Below are positions 24,752 through 36,101 of a stretch of 64,000 nucleotides of DNA, in pieces. The stretch comes from Bog-473 sp963809825 (GTDB taxonomy: Bacteria > Actinomycetota > Acidimicrobiia > Acidimicrobiales > RAAP-2), in contig CAWELJ010000002.1 of the NCBI GenBank assembly GCA_963809825.1, positions 558,001-622,000 of the forward strand, read 5' to 3'. A program made the translations under genes and the position numbers. The notes beneath the pieces were generated by a model. That model was not told the DNA's origin. It saw nothing but the letters and a program-made list of their open reading frames with translations, and made no database searches. How positions within the stretch are numbered: the stretch's first letter is position 1; each line of letters begins with the position of its first letter.

Positions 24752-25219
24752 TCAGCCCTGCGCGGCCTCCTCGAGCACCTTGGCCGCGTGGCCGTCCGCC
24801 TTCACGTGGTACCAGGCCCGCTGCACCTTTCCGTTGGGCCCGATGAGGAAGGTGGACCGGATGGTGCCGACGGTCTTCTTGCCGTACATCGTCTTCTCCC
24901 CCCAGGCGCCGTACTTCTCCATCACCTTCTTGTCGGCGTCCGTGAGGAGCGGGAACTTGAGCTTGTACTTGCTGCGGAATTTCACGTGCTTCTCGGCCTT
25001 GTCGGGGGAGATCCCCAGCACGGCCACGCCGGCCCTGTCGAAGGCCCGGAGGTTGTCGTTGAACTGGCAGGCCTCCTTGGTGCAGCCGGGCGTGTCGTCG
25101 GCCGGGTAGAAGTAGACGATCACCCGCTGGCCCTTGAAATCCGAGAGCTTCACGGGCTTGCCGTCCTGGTCAGGCAGGGTGAATGCAGGGGCGGTGGCGC
25201 CCGCCTCGAGCTTGGCCAT
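24752..25219 (-). CDS. bcp: Thioredoxin-dependent peroxiredoxin (Bcp/PrxQ)
   Basis: A 155-residue peroxiredoxin. Peroxidatic Cys46 and resolving Cys51 are in 'DDTPGCTKEACQF', the Bcp-type pair five residues apart. 'STFLIGPNGKVQRAWYHVK' closes the fold. It reduces peroxides using thioredoxin. ATG 25219 gives the family N-terminus 'MAKLEAGATAPAFTLPD'. It is divergent from the DEAD-box helicase. Confidence 0.93.
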   Translation of the reverse strand: MAKLEAGATAPAFTLPDQDGKPVKLSDFKGQRVIVYFYPADDTPGCTKEACQFNDNLRAFDRAGVAVLGISPDKAEKHVKFRSKYKLKFPLLTDADKKVMEKYGAWGEKTMYGKKTVGTIRSTFLIGPNGKVQRAWYHVKADGHAAKVLEEAAQG

Positions 25220-25299
25220 TCGTCGGCTCTCCCTTCGGTCGTCGGTGGGGGACGGCTCACTTTGGCACACGACTGCGCGTCAGAACGGTCCTGGGCTGG

Positions 25300-25305
25300 T
25301 ACAAT
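25300..25305 (+). promoter_or_regulatory. Candidate -10 box of the helicase gene
   Basis: TGGTACAAT is an extended -10 element (TACAAT at 25300-25305) upstream of the helicase start at 25402. No good -35 hexamer is seen at 17 bases. The leader of about 90 bases contains a hairpin (25332-25353). Confidence 0.4.
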
Positions 25306-25331
25306 AGGCGTGCGACCACCGGCGGGGGCTG

Positions 25332-25353
25332 GTGAGTCGGGGCCGATTCTCAC
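25332..25353 (+). promoter_or_regulatory. Hairpin in the helicase mRNA leader
   Basis: GTGAG-TCG (25332-25339) pairs with CGA-TT-CTCAC (25344-25353), leaving a GGGC loop and a two-base bulge. It lies inside the predicted 5' leader. RNA helicase genes are often autoregulated through structured leaders, but that role here is inference. Confidence 0.35.
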
Positions 25354-25401
25354 TCCTCTGGCAGGCGCACGGTCCCGCCGCAACACAGAGAGAGCGGGTT
25401 G

Positions 25402-26688
25402 ATGACCGTCGAAGCTTTGGCCGGCGCGCACGCCGGAACCTCCCAGAACGGGGACACTCACGTCTCCGGGGACGACACCTACGAGACGGCGAGGACGTTC
25501 GAGTCCCTCGGCGTCTCACCGGAACTCAATGAGGCGCTGGCGAACGAAGGCATCGTCAGCGCCTTTCCAATTCAGGCCCTGACCGTCGCCGACGCCCTGG
25601 CGGGCCGCGACGTCTGCGGCAAGGCCAAGACCGGCTCGGGGAAGACCCTCGCCTTCGGTGTGCCGCTCCTGCAGCGGGCCAAGGCCACCCGGGACGCCCA
25701 GGGCGACCGTGCGCCCGCCCGCCCGGCGCGGCCGCTGGCACTCGTCCTCCTCCCGACCCGGGAGCTCGCGGTCCAGGTCCACGACGTCCTCGCTCCGCTG
25801 GCCAAGCAACTGGGACTGCGCGCGGTGGCGGTCTACGGCGGGGCCGACATCGACCGCCAGGTCTCCAAGCTGCGCAAGGGGGTCGACCTCGTGATCGCCA
25901 CCCCGGGCCGGCTGATCGACCTCGGGGACCGGGGCGAGGTCGCGGTCGACCAGCTCGAGACGCTCGTGCTCGACGAGGCCGACCGCATGGCCGACATGGG
26001 CTTCATGCCCCAGGTCGAATGGGTGCTGCGCCGTCTCGACCAGGCCCACCAGACGTTGCTGTTCTCGGCCACCCTCGACGGTGCCGTCGACCGGCTGGTC
26101 AAGCGCTACCTGACCGACCCCGTCTTCCACGAGGTTGCGTCCTCGACCCAGACCGTCACGCTCATGGAGCACCGCTTCCTCCAGGTGCACCAGATGGACA
26201 AGGTCAAGGTGGCGGCCGCCATCTGCCGGAGCCAGGAGAAGTCCCTGCTCTTCGTCCGCACCAAGCGGGGCGCCGACCGCTTGGTCGAGAACCTGCAGAA
26301 GGAAGGCGTCCACGCCCTCGCCATCCACGGCGACCTGCGCCAGGCCAACCGCGAGCGTGCGCTCGCCGACTTCTCCAACGGCAGCCTGGCCGTGCTCGTG
26401 GCCACCGACGTGGCCGCCCGCGGCCTCCACATCGAAGGGGTCGACGGCGTGCTCCACTACGACCCGCCCGAGGACCACAAGGCGTACCTGCACCGTTCCG
26501 GCCGGACCGCCCGGGCCGGCAAGGCGGGCGTCGTCGTGAGCCTGTCGCTGTGGAACCAGCTCGTCGAGATGGAAGTGATCCAGCGACGGCTCGGCCTGCG
26601 GATCCCCATCGTGGAGATGTTCTCGAACGACCCGCGGCTGGCCGACCTCGCGGGCTGGACTCCCCAACCCGAGGAGAGCGTCCTCTGA
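25402..26688 (+). CDS. DEAD-box RNA helicase
   Basis: A 428-residue helicase core with short tails. Motifs in order: Q motif 'FPIQALT', Walker A 'AKTGSGKTLAFG' (about 74-85), 'PTRELA', 'VIATPGRLID', 'DEAD' (about 191), 'SAT' (about 223), 'ATDVAARGLHIEGV' and 'HRSGRTARAG'. It unwinds structured RNA in ribosome assembly or mRNA decay. ATG 25402 is preceded by GAGAGAGCGGG. Its stop codon overlaps the proposed CTG start of the PIG-L gene. Confidence 0.94.
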   Translation: MTVEALAGAHAGTSQNGDTHVSGDDTYETARTFESLGVSPELNEALANEGIVSAFPIQALTVADALAGRDVCGKAKTGSGKTLAFGVPLLQRAKATRDAQGDRAPARPARPLALVLLPTRELAVQVHDVLAPLAKQLGLRAVAVYGGADIDRQVSKLRKGVDLVIATPGRLIDLGDRGEVAVDQLETLVLDEADRMADMGFMPQVEWVLRRLDQAHQTLLFSATLDGAVDRLVKRYLTDPVFHEVASSTQTVTLMEHRFLQVHQMDKVKVAAAICRSQEKSLLFVRTKRGADRLVENLQKEGVHALAIHGDLRQANRERALADFSNGSLAVLVATDVAARGLHIEGVDGVLHYDPPEDHKAYLHRSGRTARAGKAGVVVSLSLWNQLVEMEVIQRRLGLRIPIVEMFSNDPRLADLAGWTPQPEESVL

Positions 26689-27437
26689 GCCAGGTCGCCA
26701 CGGTCCCCTCCTGGTCGCCCGAGGACGGGGTCCGCCGCGTCCTCGTGGTGACGGCGCATCCCGACGACGTCGACTTCGGCTCGGCCGGCACGGTCGCCGC
26801 CTTCACGTCGGCCGGCATCGACGTCACCTACTGCATCGTCACCAACGGCGACGCGGGCGGGTCGGACCGGGCGATGACGCGGGCCGACATGGCGTCGCTC
26901 CGCCAGGACGAGCAACGCGCCGCGGCGGCGGTGGTCGGGGTGAGCGACGTGCGCTTCCTCGGCCATCCCGACGGCATGGTGCAGGCCACGCCGGAGCTCC
27001 GCCGCGACATCAGCCGGGTGATCCGGCAGGTCCGGCCCGAACGCGTGCTGACGCAGTCGCCCGAGCGGAACTGGGACTTCATCTTCGCCAGCCACCCGGA
27101 CCACCTGGCCGCGGGCGAGGCGGCAGTGTGCGCGGTGTACCCCGACGCCCGCAACCCGTTCGCCCACCCCGAGCTGCTGGACGACGAGGGGCTCGAACCC
27201 TGGAGCGTGCCGGAGCTGTGGATCATGGCCCCCCGCGAGAGGGGAGCGGCCGTCGCGGTGGACACGACCGCCACGGTGCAGCGCAAGGTGGCGGCCCTGA
27301 TGTGCCACAAGAGCCAGATCGGCGATCCCGACGCCATCGCGGAGCGCGTCCTCGCGATGGCGCGTGCCCAGGGCGAGCTCGCCGGACTGCCCGAGGGCTC
27401 CTCGGCCGAGCTGTTCCGCGTCACCCGCATCCCCTGA
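26685..27437 (+). CDS. PIG-L family deacetylase with probable CTG start
   Basis: A LmbE/PIG-L fold enzyme with the metal-binding 'VVTAHPDDVDFGSAGT', 'TNGDAGGSD', 'HPDGMVQ' and 'SHPDHLAAGEA'. Members are zinc deacetylases such as MshB and Mca. No ATG, GTG or TTG fits upstream of the HPDD motif: the first in-frame GTG, about 20 codons downstream, would cut the first beta strand. CTG 26685 gives about 250 residues, overlaps the helicase stop in a CTGA arrangement and has GAGGAG at a proper distance. Translational coupling to the helicase is therefore likely. Substrate unknown. Confidence 0.82.
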   Translation: MSQVATVPSWSPEDGVRRVLVVTAHPDDVDFGSAGTVAAFTSAGIDVTYCIVTNGDAGGSDRAMTRADMASLRQDEQRAAAAVVGVSDVRFLGHPDGMVQATPELRRDISRVIRQVRPERVLTQSPERNWDFIFASHPDHLAAGEAAVCAVYPDARNPFAHPELLDDEGLEPWSVPELWIMAPRERGAAVAVDTTATVQRKVAALMCHKSQIGDPDAIAERVLAMARAQGELAGLPEGSSAELFRVTRIP

Positions 27438-27444
27438 GACGCCG

Positions 27445-28137
27445 ATGAGCGCTGGCGGAGAATGGGTGGTGCTGCAGCACGTGGCCTTCGAGGGTCCGGG
27501 GTCGGTGGCGCCGGCCGTCATCGATTCGGGCGCCGGTCTCCGTGTCGTGCGCGTGGACCTGGGCGAGGCCGTCCCCCCGCCCGCTGCGGCCCCGGACATG
27601 GCCGGGCTCGTCGTCCTGGGCGGCCCCATGGGCGTCGCCGACGATCTCCCCTGGCTGCGTCACGAGCGTGCGCTGTTGCACGAGGCCGTGGCGGCAGGGC
27701 TGCCCGTGCTCGGCGTCTGTCTCGGCGCGCAGCAGCTCGCCGCCGCACTGGGCGCCGAGGTGCGGCGTGGCCCGGCCCCCGAAGTCGGCGTGGGCGAGGT
27801 GCACCTGACCGCCGACGCCATCGATGACCCCGTCTTCGGGCCCGCGCCCACCCCCCTGCCGTGCGTGCACTGGCACGGCGACACCTTCTCCCTGCCCGAG
27901 GGCGCGGTCCGATTGGCCGGCAACGGGGCCTACGAGAACCAGGCCTTCCGGGTGGGTGCGCGCGCCTACGGCCTGCAGTTCCACGTCGAAGTGACCGCCG
28001 GCCTGGCCGCCCACTGGGGACCGCACCTGCCCGCGGGCGTCTTCATACGGGCGTCCGACGTGGCCCACGTCAGCCGGGCAGGCGAGGGCGTCGTGCGCCG
28101 CTTCGTCGCCCTGGGCGCCCCCGGAGCGCCGAGCTGA
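27445..28137 (+). CDS. Class I glutamine amidotransferase-like protein
   Basis: A 230-residue protein with the nucleophile elbow 'VLGVCLGAQQLAAALG', the oxyanion strand 'VVLGGPMGVADD' and the catalytic His in 'YGLQFHVEVT'. Stand-alone proteins of this type resemble GMP-synthase-like or gamma-Glu-removing amidotransferases. It starts seven bases after the PIG-L stop and is likely in the same operon. No synthetase partner is adjacent, so the acceptor is unknown. Confidence 0.85.
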   Translation: MSAGGEWVVLQHVAFEGPGSVAPAVIDSGAGLRVVRVDLGEAVPPPAAAPDMAGLVVLGGPMGVADDLPWLRHERALLHEAVAAGLPVLGVCLGAQQLAAALGAEVRRGPAPEVGVGEVHLTADAIDDPVFGPAPTPLPCVHWHGDTFSLPEGAVRLAGNGAYENQAFRVGARAYGLQFHVEVTAGLAAHWGPHLPAGVFIRASDVAHVSRAGEGVVRRFVALGAPGAPS

Positions 28138-28141
28138 TGGG

Positions 28142-28471
28142 GTGGGGGCCGCGACGGTCCGGCGCCTCGCGCTGGCGCTCCCCGAGGCCACCGAGGCGCC
28201 CCATCACGAGATGACGTCCTTCCGCGTCGCCGGGAAGATCTTCGCCACCATGCCGCCCGAGAGCGGACGGGTCCAGGTCTTCCTGGACGACGCCGCGGTC
28301 GATGCCTACTGCGCCGAGTTCCCCGCCGCGGTCGAGGAGCTGCGGTGGGGTTCGAAACGGCGCCGGTGCGGCGTCGTGCTCGCCCACGCGACCGCGCCGC
28401 TGCTGCGCGAGCTGCTCACGGAATCGTGGCGGCGGAGGGCGCCCACGAGGCTCACCGGTCCCGCCGGCTGA
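28142..28471 (+). CDS. MmcQ/YjbR family protein
   Basis: A 109-residue protein starting with GTG. 'VRRLALALPEATEAPHHEMT' and 'SFRVAGKIFATM' are the usual opening of the YjbR/MmcQ (CyaY-like) fold, sometimes called DNA-binding without strong proof. It begins five bases after the amidotransferase stop. Its end abuts the convergent aconitase gene. Confidence 0.8.
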   Translation: MGAATVRRLALALPEATEAPHHEMTSFRVAGKIFATMPPESGRVQVFLDDAAVDAYCAEFPAAVEELRWGSKRRRCGVVLAHATAPLLRELLTESWRRRAPTRLTGPAG

Positions 28472-28474
28472 GCC

Positions 28475-31183
<2,709 letters not shown>

Positions 31184-31282
31184 GGACCCATTCTGCCGTG
31201 GGCCGGTGCCGGACGCCCATCGAGCAGTGGACCCGGGCTCGCGGGCCCTTGGAGGCGTACACCCAGGTTGAGCGGCCAATCC

Positions 31283-31298
31283 GTAACACCTTCGTAAC
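31283..31298. promoter_or_regulatory. GTAAC-N6-GTAAC direct repeat
   Basis: GTAAC at 31283-31287 and 31294-31298, 11 bases apart in register. It lies between the divergent acnA and CHAP-protein genes. Such 11-base direct repeats are bound by OmpR-family regulators such as GlnR or PhoP in actinobacteria. Which regulator, and which gene is the target, are inference. Confidence 0.35.
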
Positions 31299-31343
31299 CG
31301 CAGACGCGCACCCGGACCCGTGCCAACGTGCACAATCGAAGGA

Positions 31344-32795
31344 GTGCACGTACGCGGAGGGGCGAGGAGTGCCGAGTGTGGTCGCACGCGCCGGCAAGGC
31401 TGCCGACGGGTGGCGTCACTCGCCGGGTCCGTGGCCACGGTCGCCTGCGCGGGATTGCTCGTGCCGGCCGTGCTGGTCGCCGGCGTCGCGGGAACGCCGG
31501 CGGCGGCGTCCGTGCAGGCGCACGTCTACCCCGACGCGGGGATGATCGGTTTCGGCAGCGTGAGCCTGAACGATCCCCAGGTGCCCCAGCCGCTCAACTC
31601 GCCCGTCTTCTCCGGGGCGGCCACCCCCGACGGAGGTGGCTACGTGCTCGCCAGCGCGGACGGTGGGGTCTTCGCCTTCGGCGACGCGACGTTCGAGGGC
31701 TCCGCCGGTGACGTGCCCCTCAACGGTCCCATCGTGGCCATGGCGAGCACCGCAGACGCCAAGGGCTACTGGCTGGGTGCGCTCGACGGGGGCGTTTTTG
31801 CGTACGGTGATGCGTCCTTCTTCGGCTCCATGGGCTCGACCCGGCTCAACCAGCCGATCGTGGGGATGGCGGCGACGCCGGATGGCAAGGGGTACTGGCT
31901 CGTGGCGGCGGACGGCGGCATCTTCGACTACGGCGACGCCGGCTTCTACGGGAGCACCGGCAGCCTGGTGCTCAACGAGCCCATCGTGGGGATGGCGCCG
32001 ACGCATGACGGCAAGGGCTACTGGCTGGTGGCGGCCGACGGGGGCATCTTCCCCTACGGCGACGCCGGCTTCTACGGCTCCGCCGGCAATGAGAACCTCC
32101 CCGACCCCGTGGTCGGCATGGTGGCTTCACCCGACGGCGGGGGCTACCTCATGGCGACTGCGAACGGAGTGGTGCTCCCCTTCGGCGACGCGCAGGCGTT
32201 CGGCGGCCTCTCCCTGGACCCCACGGCGACCCAGATCTCGGCCATCATCGGCAACAACCATGGGACGGGCTACTGGCTGCTCGACGCCCAGGCCTGGCAG
32301 TACGGCTTCACGACACCGACCCCCGAGCCGATGTTCCCGCAGTCGGCCGCCATCGCCGCCGCCGTCGCCTCGCAGATCCAGCCCGACCCCAGCACGTCGC
32401 TCGGGGCGTGGTGCAACCCCTACGGCCCCTGCGAGCAGTGGTGCGCGCTGTTCGCCACCTGGGCCTGGGAGCAGGCGGGTGTCCCGATCCCCCGCTACGG
32501 GTTCACCGGCGACATGTGGCGCTGGGCCGCCACCTACGGCGCCGTCCTCCCGCCGACCGCGACGCCGGCCGTCGGCGATGCCGTCTTCTACGGGTCCGGG
32601 CCCCAGAACGCCTCGACGTCGCTGCACGTCGGGATCGTCACCCAGGTCTGGCCCGACGGCGCCCTCATGACCGTGGGCGGTGACGCAGGCCCCGGACGCG
32701 ACGGGTACCTCTCGGTGGCGCTCGACGGTCCCTTCCTGCCCGCCGACTCGAACGAGTACAACGGCATGCCGATCTACGCGTTCGGGCAGCCGTAG
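31344..32795 (+). CDS. Secreted repeat (beta-propeller-like) protein with C-terminal CHAP domain
   Basis: About 483 residues from GTG 31344 (start uncertain; GTG 31410 also possible). A signal peptide ends near 'VAGTPAAA'. Five 42-residue repeats follow, of the form L-N-x-P-I-V-G-M-A...GYWL-x3-DGG-x-F-x-YGDA-x-F-x-GS. The C-terminus (about 360-483) is CHAP-like: 'CEQWCALFATWAWEQAGV' supplies the Cys and 'TSLHVGIVTQVWPDG' the His. CHAP domains cleave peptidoglycan amide or peptide bonds. The repeats may bind the envelope. It is probably a secreted cell-wall hydrolase. Confidence 0.8.
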   Translation: MHVRGGARSAECGRTRRQGCRRVASLAGSVATVACAGLLVPAVLVAGVAGTPAAASVQAHVYPDAGMIGFGSVSLNDPQVPQPLNSPVFSGAATPDGGGYVLASADGGVFAFGDATFEGSAGDVPLNGPIVAMASTADAKGYWLGALDGGVFAYGDASFFGSMGSTRLNQPIVGMAATPDGKGYWLVAADGGIFDYGDAGFYGSTGSLVLNEPIVGMAPTHDGKGYWLVAADGGIFPYGDAGFYGSAGNENLPDPVVGMVASPDGGGYLMATANGVVLPFGDAQAFGGLSLDPTATQISAIIGNNHGTGYWLLDAQAWQYGFTTPTPEPMFPQSAAIAAAVASQIQPDPSTSLGAWCNPYGPCEQWCALFATWAWEQAGVPIPRYGFTGDMWRWAATYGAVLPPTATPAVGDAVFYGSGPQNASTSLHVGIVTQVWPDGALMTVGGDAGPGRDGYLSVALDGPFLPADSNEYNGMPIYAFGQP

Positions 32796-32796
32796 G

Positions 32797-32819
32797 GGGC
32801 CGGCGCCGGCCCGGCTTTT
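32797..32819 (+). terminator. Intrinsic terminator after the CHAP gene
   Basis: GGGCCGGCGCCGGCCC (32797-32812) is a perfect palindrome that can fold with a 4-base loop. It is followed by GGCTTTT and starts two bases after the stop codon. Confidence 0.6.
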
Positions 32820-32904
32820 CACGAGGGCCCGGCGGTAAGGTGATCGGCGCAACGCGCCGCCCCGGCGCGGTCTCGCGTAGGCTCCCGCGCCGGAGGTCCT
32901 CACC

Positions 32905-33129
32905 GTGCCCGTCTACGAATTCCGCTGCTCGACCTGTCACGCCCTCTTCGACGAACGCCGGACCATGGCCGGCGCCGACGCCCCGGCCACCTGCCCCGAC
33001 GGCCACGTGGGCGCCACCCGCCTGCTCCCGGTCTTCGCCACCACGGGCCTGGCGGCGGAGCCGATGGGTGGGGGCATGTGCGGCGCGCCGGTGGCCGGTG
33101 GGTGCGGCGGCGGCTGCGCCTGCTGCTGA
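32905..33129 (+). CDS. FmdB-type zinc-ribbon protein
   Basis: A 74-residue protein with 'MPVYEFRCSTCHALFDERRT', the FmdB/CxxC_CXXC_SSSS opening. The second metal pair is atypical: 'TCPDGHVG' offers Cys and His rather than C-x2-C. The Gly/Cys-rich tail 'GGCGGGCACC' is common in this group. Probably binds one zinc. Function unknown. GTG start; two bases before the next gene. Confidence 0.82.
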   Translation: MPVYEFRCSTCHALFDERRTMAGADAPATCPDGHVGATRLLPVFATTGLAAEPMGGGMCGAPVAGGCGGGCACC

Positions 33130-33130
33130 C

Positions 33131-34234
33131 ATGACGCTCTCCTCCTGGGACGACTATCCCGTCCACCAGGCTGCGGAATTCGTCGCGCACCCGGCGACGA
33201 GCGACCGCAACTTTTACGACCGCTACTACTTCAACATGCACCCCTGCTCGGACGAGTGGTTCGCCATCTTCGGCTACGGGCAGTACCCGAACCTGGGCGT
33301 GGTCGACGCCTTCATCGACATCCGCAAGGACGGGTCCCAGCACGTGGTGCGCGCCTCGGCGCCCCTGACGGACCGCGGCGACCTCTCCGTCGGTCCCTTC
33401 CGGATCGAGGTGCTCGAGCCCCTCCGCCGCCTGCGGGTGGTCGTCGAGCCCACCGAGCACAGCGTGGCCATGGACGTCACCTGGGAGGGCCACATCCCGG
33501 CCATGGCCGAACCCCGCCAGTACATGCGCAGCAAGGGCAAGGTCGTCTTCGACACCCAGCGCCTCGCCCAGACCGGGTGCTGGTCGGGGACGGTGTCGAT
33601 CGGTGGGACCGACGTGGTGGTGACGCCCGAGCGCTGCTGGGGCACCCGCGACCGCTCCTGGGGGGTGCGGCCGGTCGGGGAGCCCGAGACCGACGGCATC
33701 CGCCAGGGTGAGCTCGTGCTCGGCGGCATGTGGAACTACTTCCCGATGCAGTTCGCGGACCACGCCATCATGTACATCTGCCACGAGCGCGACGACGGGG
33801 AGCGCCCACTGGTCCAGGGGGAGCGGGTGTGGGCCGATCCCGACCGCGGGGTCGAGGAGCTCGGCCGCTCCGAGCACGAGCACCACCTCGTCCCCGGCAC
33901 GCGGGTCATCGACCGCTCCGTGCTGAGGTTCCCCGAGGCCGGTCTCGAGGTCACCTGTACGCCGCTGCTGGCGAACTTCGTCTCCATCGGGACGGGCTAC
34001 GGCATCGATGCCGACTGGCGCCACGGGATGTACCACGGGCCCGAGCCCGTGACCCAGGGCCTCGTCCTCTCCGTCGACGAGGTGCAGGGCATCGCCCAGT
34101 ACGGCATCGTCGACCAGGTGGCCGAATTCTCCTACGACGGCAACGTGGGGTACGGCCTGCTCGAGCACGGCTTCTTCGGCCCGTACCGCCGCTACGGCCT
34201 GATGGACGGCGCCATGGGGGCACCGCCCGACTGA
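33131..34234 (+). CDS. Conserved protein of unknown function (367 aa)
   Basis: A protein with no signal peptide or membrane segment, rich in aromatic residues and beta-strand patterns: 'FYDRYYFNMHPCSDEWFAIF', 'PFRIEVLEPLRRLRVVVEPT', 'CWGTRDRSWGVRP' and 'MWNYFPMQF'. The arrangement of two beta-rich halves with 'WGxRDxSWGxR' recalls lipocalin-like CrtC/AttH proteins and uncharacterised DUF7064/7065-type proteins, but I cannot assign it firmly. ATG 33131 lies two bases after the FmdB stop, so the two are probably co-transcribed. Confidence 0.75.
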   Translation: MTLSSWDDYPVHQAAEFVAHPATSDRNFYDRYYFNMHPCSDEWFAIFGYGQYPNLGVVDAFIDIRKDGSQHVVRASAPLTDRGDLSVGPFRIEVLEPLRRLRVVVEPTEHSVAMDVTWEGHIPAMAEPRQYMRSKGKVVFDTQRLAQTGCWSGTVSIGGTDVVVTPERCWGTRDRSWGVRPVGEPETDGIRQGELVLGGMWNYFPMQFADHAIMYICHERDDGERPLVQGERVWADPDRGVEELGRSEHEHHLVPGTRVIDRSVLRFPEAGLEVTCTPLLANFVSIGTGYGIDADWRHGMYHGPEPVTQGLVLSVDEVQGIAQYGIVDQVAEFSYDGNVGYGLLEHGFFGPYRRYGLMDGAMGAPPD

Positions 34235-34280
34235 CCCGCGACCCCGGGGTGACCGCACCCCGGGCATGCGAGAATGAGGG

Positions 34281-36006
34281 ATGCCCGACGCCTCCCGCGT
34301 CCTCCTGCAACGCCTGCAGGCCGCCTTCGATGAGGTGGCGCCCGGCGCCGACCCCGTGCTCCGGGCGTCGGACCGGGCCGACTTCCAGGCCAACGGCGCC
34401 CTGGCCCTGGCGAAGCAGCTGGGCCGCCAGCCGCGGCAGGTGGCCGAGGAGGTCGTGGCGGCGGCCGACCTGGGCGACATCTGCTCCGTCGTCGACGTGA
34501 GCGGGCCCGGCTTCATCAACCTGACGCTGTCGGACGGCTTCATCGCGGCCCAGGTGGCGGCGCTCTCCTCCGACCCCCGGCTGGGCGTGCCGGTCGTGGC
34601 CGAGCCCGAGCGACTGGTCATCGACTACTCGTCTCCCAACGTGGCCAAGGAGATGCATGTCGGCCACCTGCGCACGACCCTGATCGGCGATGCGCTGGCC
34701 CGCGTGCTCGGATACCTCGGCCACGACGTGCGGCGGGAGAACCACATCGGGGACTGGGGTACGCCGTTCGGCATGCTGATCGAGCACCTGATCGACGTGG
34801 GCGGTGCGGCGGACGCCGAATCGTTCAGCGTGCGCGACCTCAACGAGTTCTACGCCGCAGCGCGCCGGCAGTTCGACTCCGACCCCGCGTTCGCCGAGCG
34901 GAGTCGGCAACGGGTCGTGCTGCTCCAGAGCGGCGACCCCGAGACCATGCGCCTGTGGCGGATCTTCGTCGCCGAGTCCATGCGCCACGCCCGTGAGGTC
35001 TACGACCTCCTCGGCGTACTCCTGACGGACGAGGACACGGTGGGGGAGAGCTTCTACAACCCCCTGCTCCCCGTGGTGGTCGAGGAACTCGACGCCGGGG
35101 GAATCCTCGTCGAGGACCACGGCGCACTGTGCGTCTTTCCCCCGGGATTCGAGAACCGCCAGGGCGAGCCCCTCCCGCTCATCGTGCGCAAGTCCGACGG
35201 GGGCTACGGCTACCCGGCGACCGACCTGGCCTGTGTGCGCGATCGGACCGGGCGACTGGGAGCGACCCGGCTGCTGTACGTCGTCGGGGCCGAGCAGTCC
35301 CTCCACCTCCGGCTCGTTTTCGCCGTGGCCACCCTGGCCGGCTACCTGCCCCGCCGCCGCCGCCGCCGCCGTCCACGTGGCGTTCGGCCTCGTGCTCGGG
35401 ACCGACGGAACGAAGATGGCCAGTCGCGGCGGGGGCTCCGAGCGGCTCGTCGACCTCCTGCGGGACGGGATCGAGCGTGCGGAGGCGGCGCTGAAGGAGC
35501 GCTCCAGCGACCTGTCCCCGGAGGAGCAGGCGGCGACCGCGCACGCGCTCGGCGTCGGCGCCGTCAAGTACGCCGACCTGTCGACCGAGCGGACCCGCGA
35601 CTACGTCTTCGACTGGGACCGGATGCTCGCCTTCGAGGGCAACACGGGTCCCTACCTGCAGTACGCCCACGCGCGCATCCGCTCGATCTTCCGCCGGGCG
35701 GCGGTGGTGCCGCCGCCCACTGGGTCCCCGCCCCTGCTGGGCGAGCCGGCCGAACGCGCCCTGGCCCTGCAGCTGCTGCGCTTCGCCGAGGCCGTCGAGG
35801 CGACGGCGGAGACCTACAGCCCCTCGAAGCTGTGTGCGTTCCTCTTCGACCTCGCCACGGCCTTCACCGGCTTCTACGAGGCCTGCCGGGTCCTGGTCGA
35901 CGACGAGGCGGTGCGCGCGTCGCGTCTCGCGCTCAGCGACCTGACGGCGAGGGTGCTCGAGCGGGGGCTCTCCCTCCTCGGGATGGAGGCCCCCGAGCAG
36001 ATGTGA
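34281..36006 (+). pseudogene. argS: Arginyl-tRNA synthetase interrupted by one frameshift
   Basis: A class I synthetase: N-terminal domain, 'SPNVAKEMHVGHLRTT' with the HIGH-type motif, a KMSKS-like 'GTDGTKMASRGG', and the C-terminal anticodon domain ending 'SLLGMEAPEQM'. Frame 1 is intact to about 35350 and the rest continues in another frame from the same region. The break is in a CCG/GCC repeat (about 35347-35373), consistent with one extra base. ArgS is essential, so a sequencing error, or a second copy elsewhere, is more likely than a true loss. Confidence 0.85.
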
Positions 36007-36101
36007 CCGGGCCCGGGCCTGCCCCTATCCTCTCCCCGGCACGCCGGGTGCACTGGACGCGCGGCGGGCACCCACCCCATCCCACAAGGAGTCGCTGAGA
36101 A

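Noticed and set aside
31560..32220. The repeats of the CHAP protein as a CRISPR array or DNA satellite
   Set aside because: The periodicity (126 bases) is in the protein; DNA copies differ at many third positions and there are no spacers.
35340..35380. Programmed ribosomal frameshift in argS
   Set aside because: No slippery heptamer or downstream pseudoknot was seen, and ArgS is not known to use frameshifting. An indel in a GC repeat is simpler.
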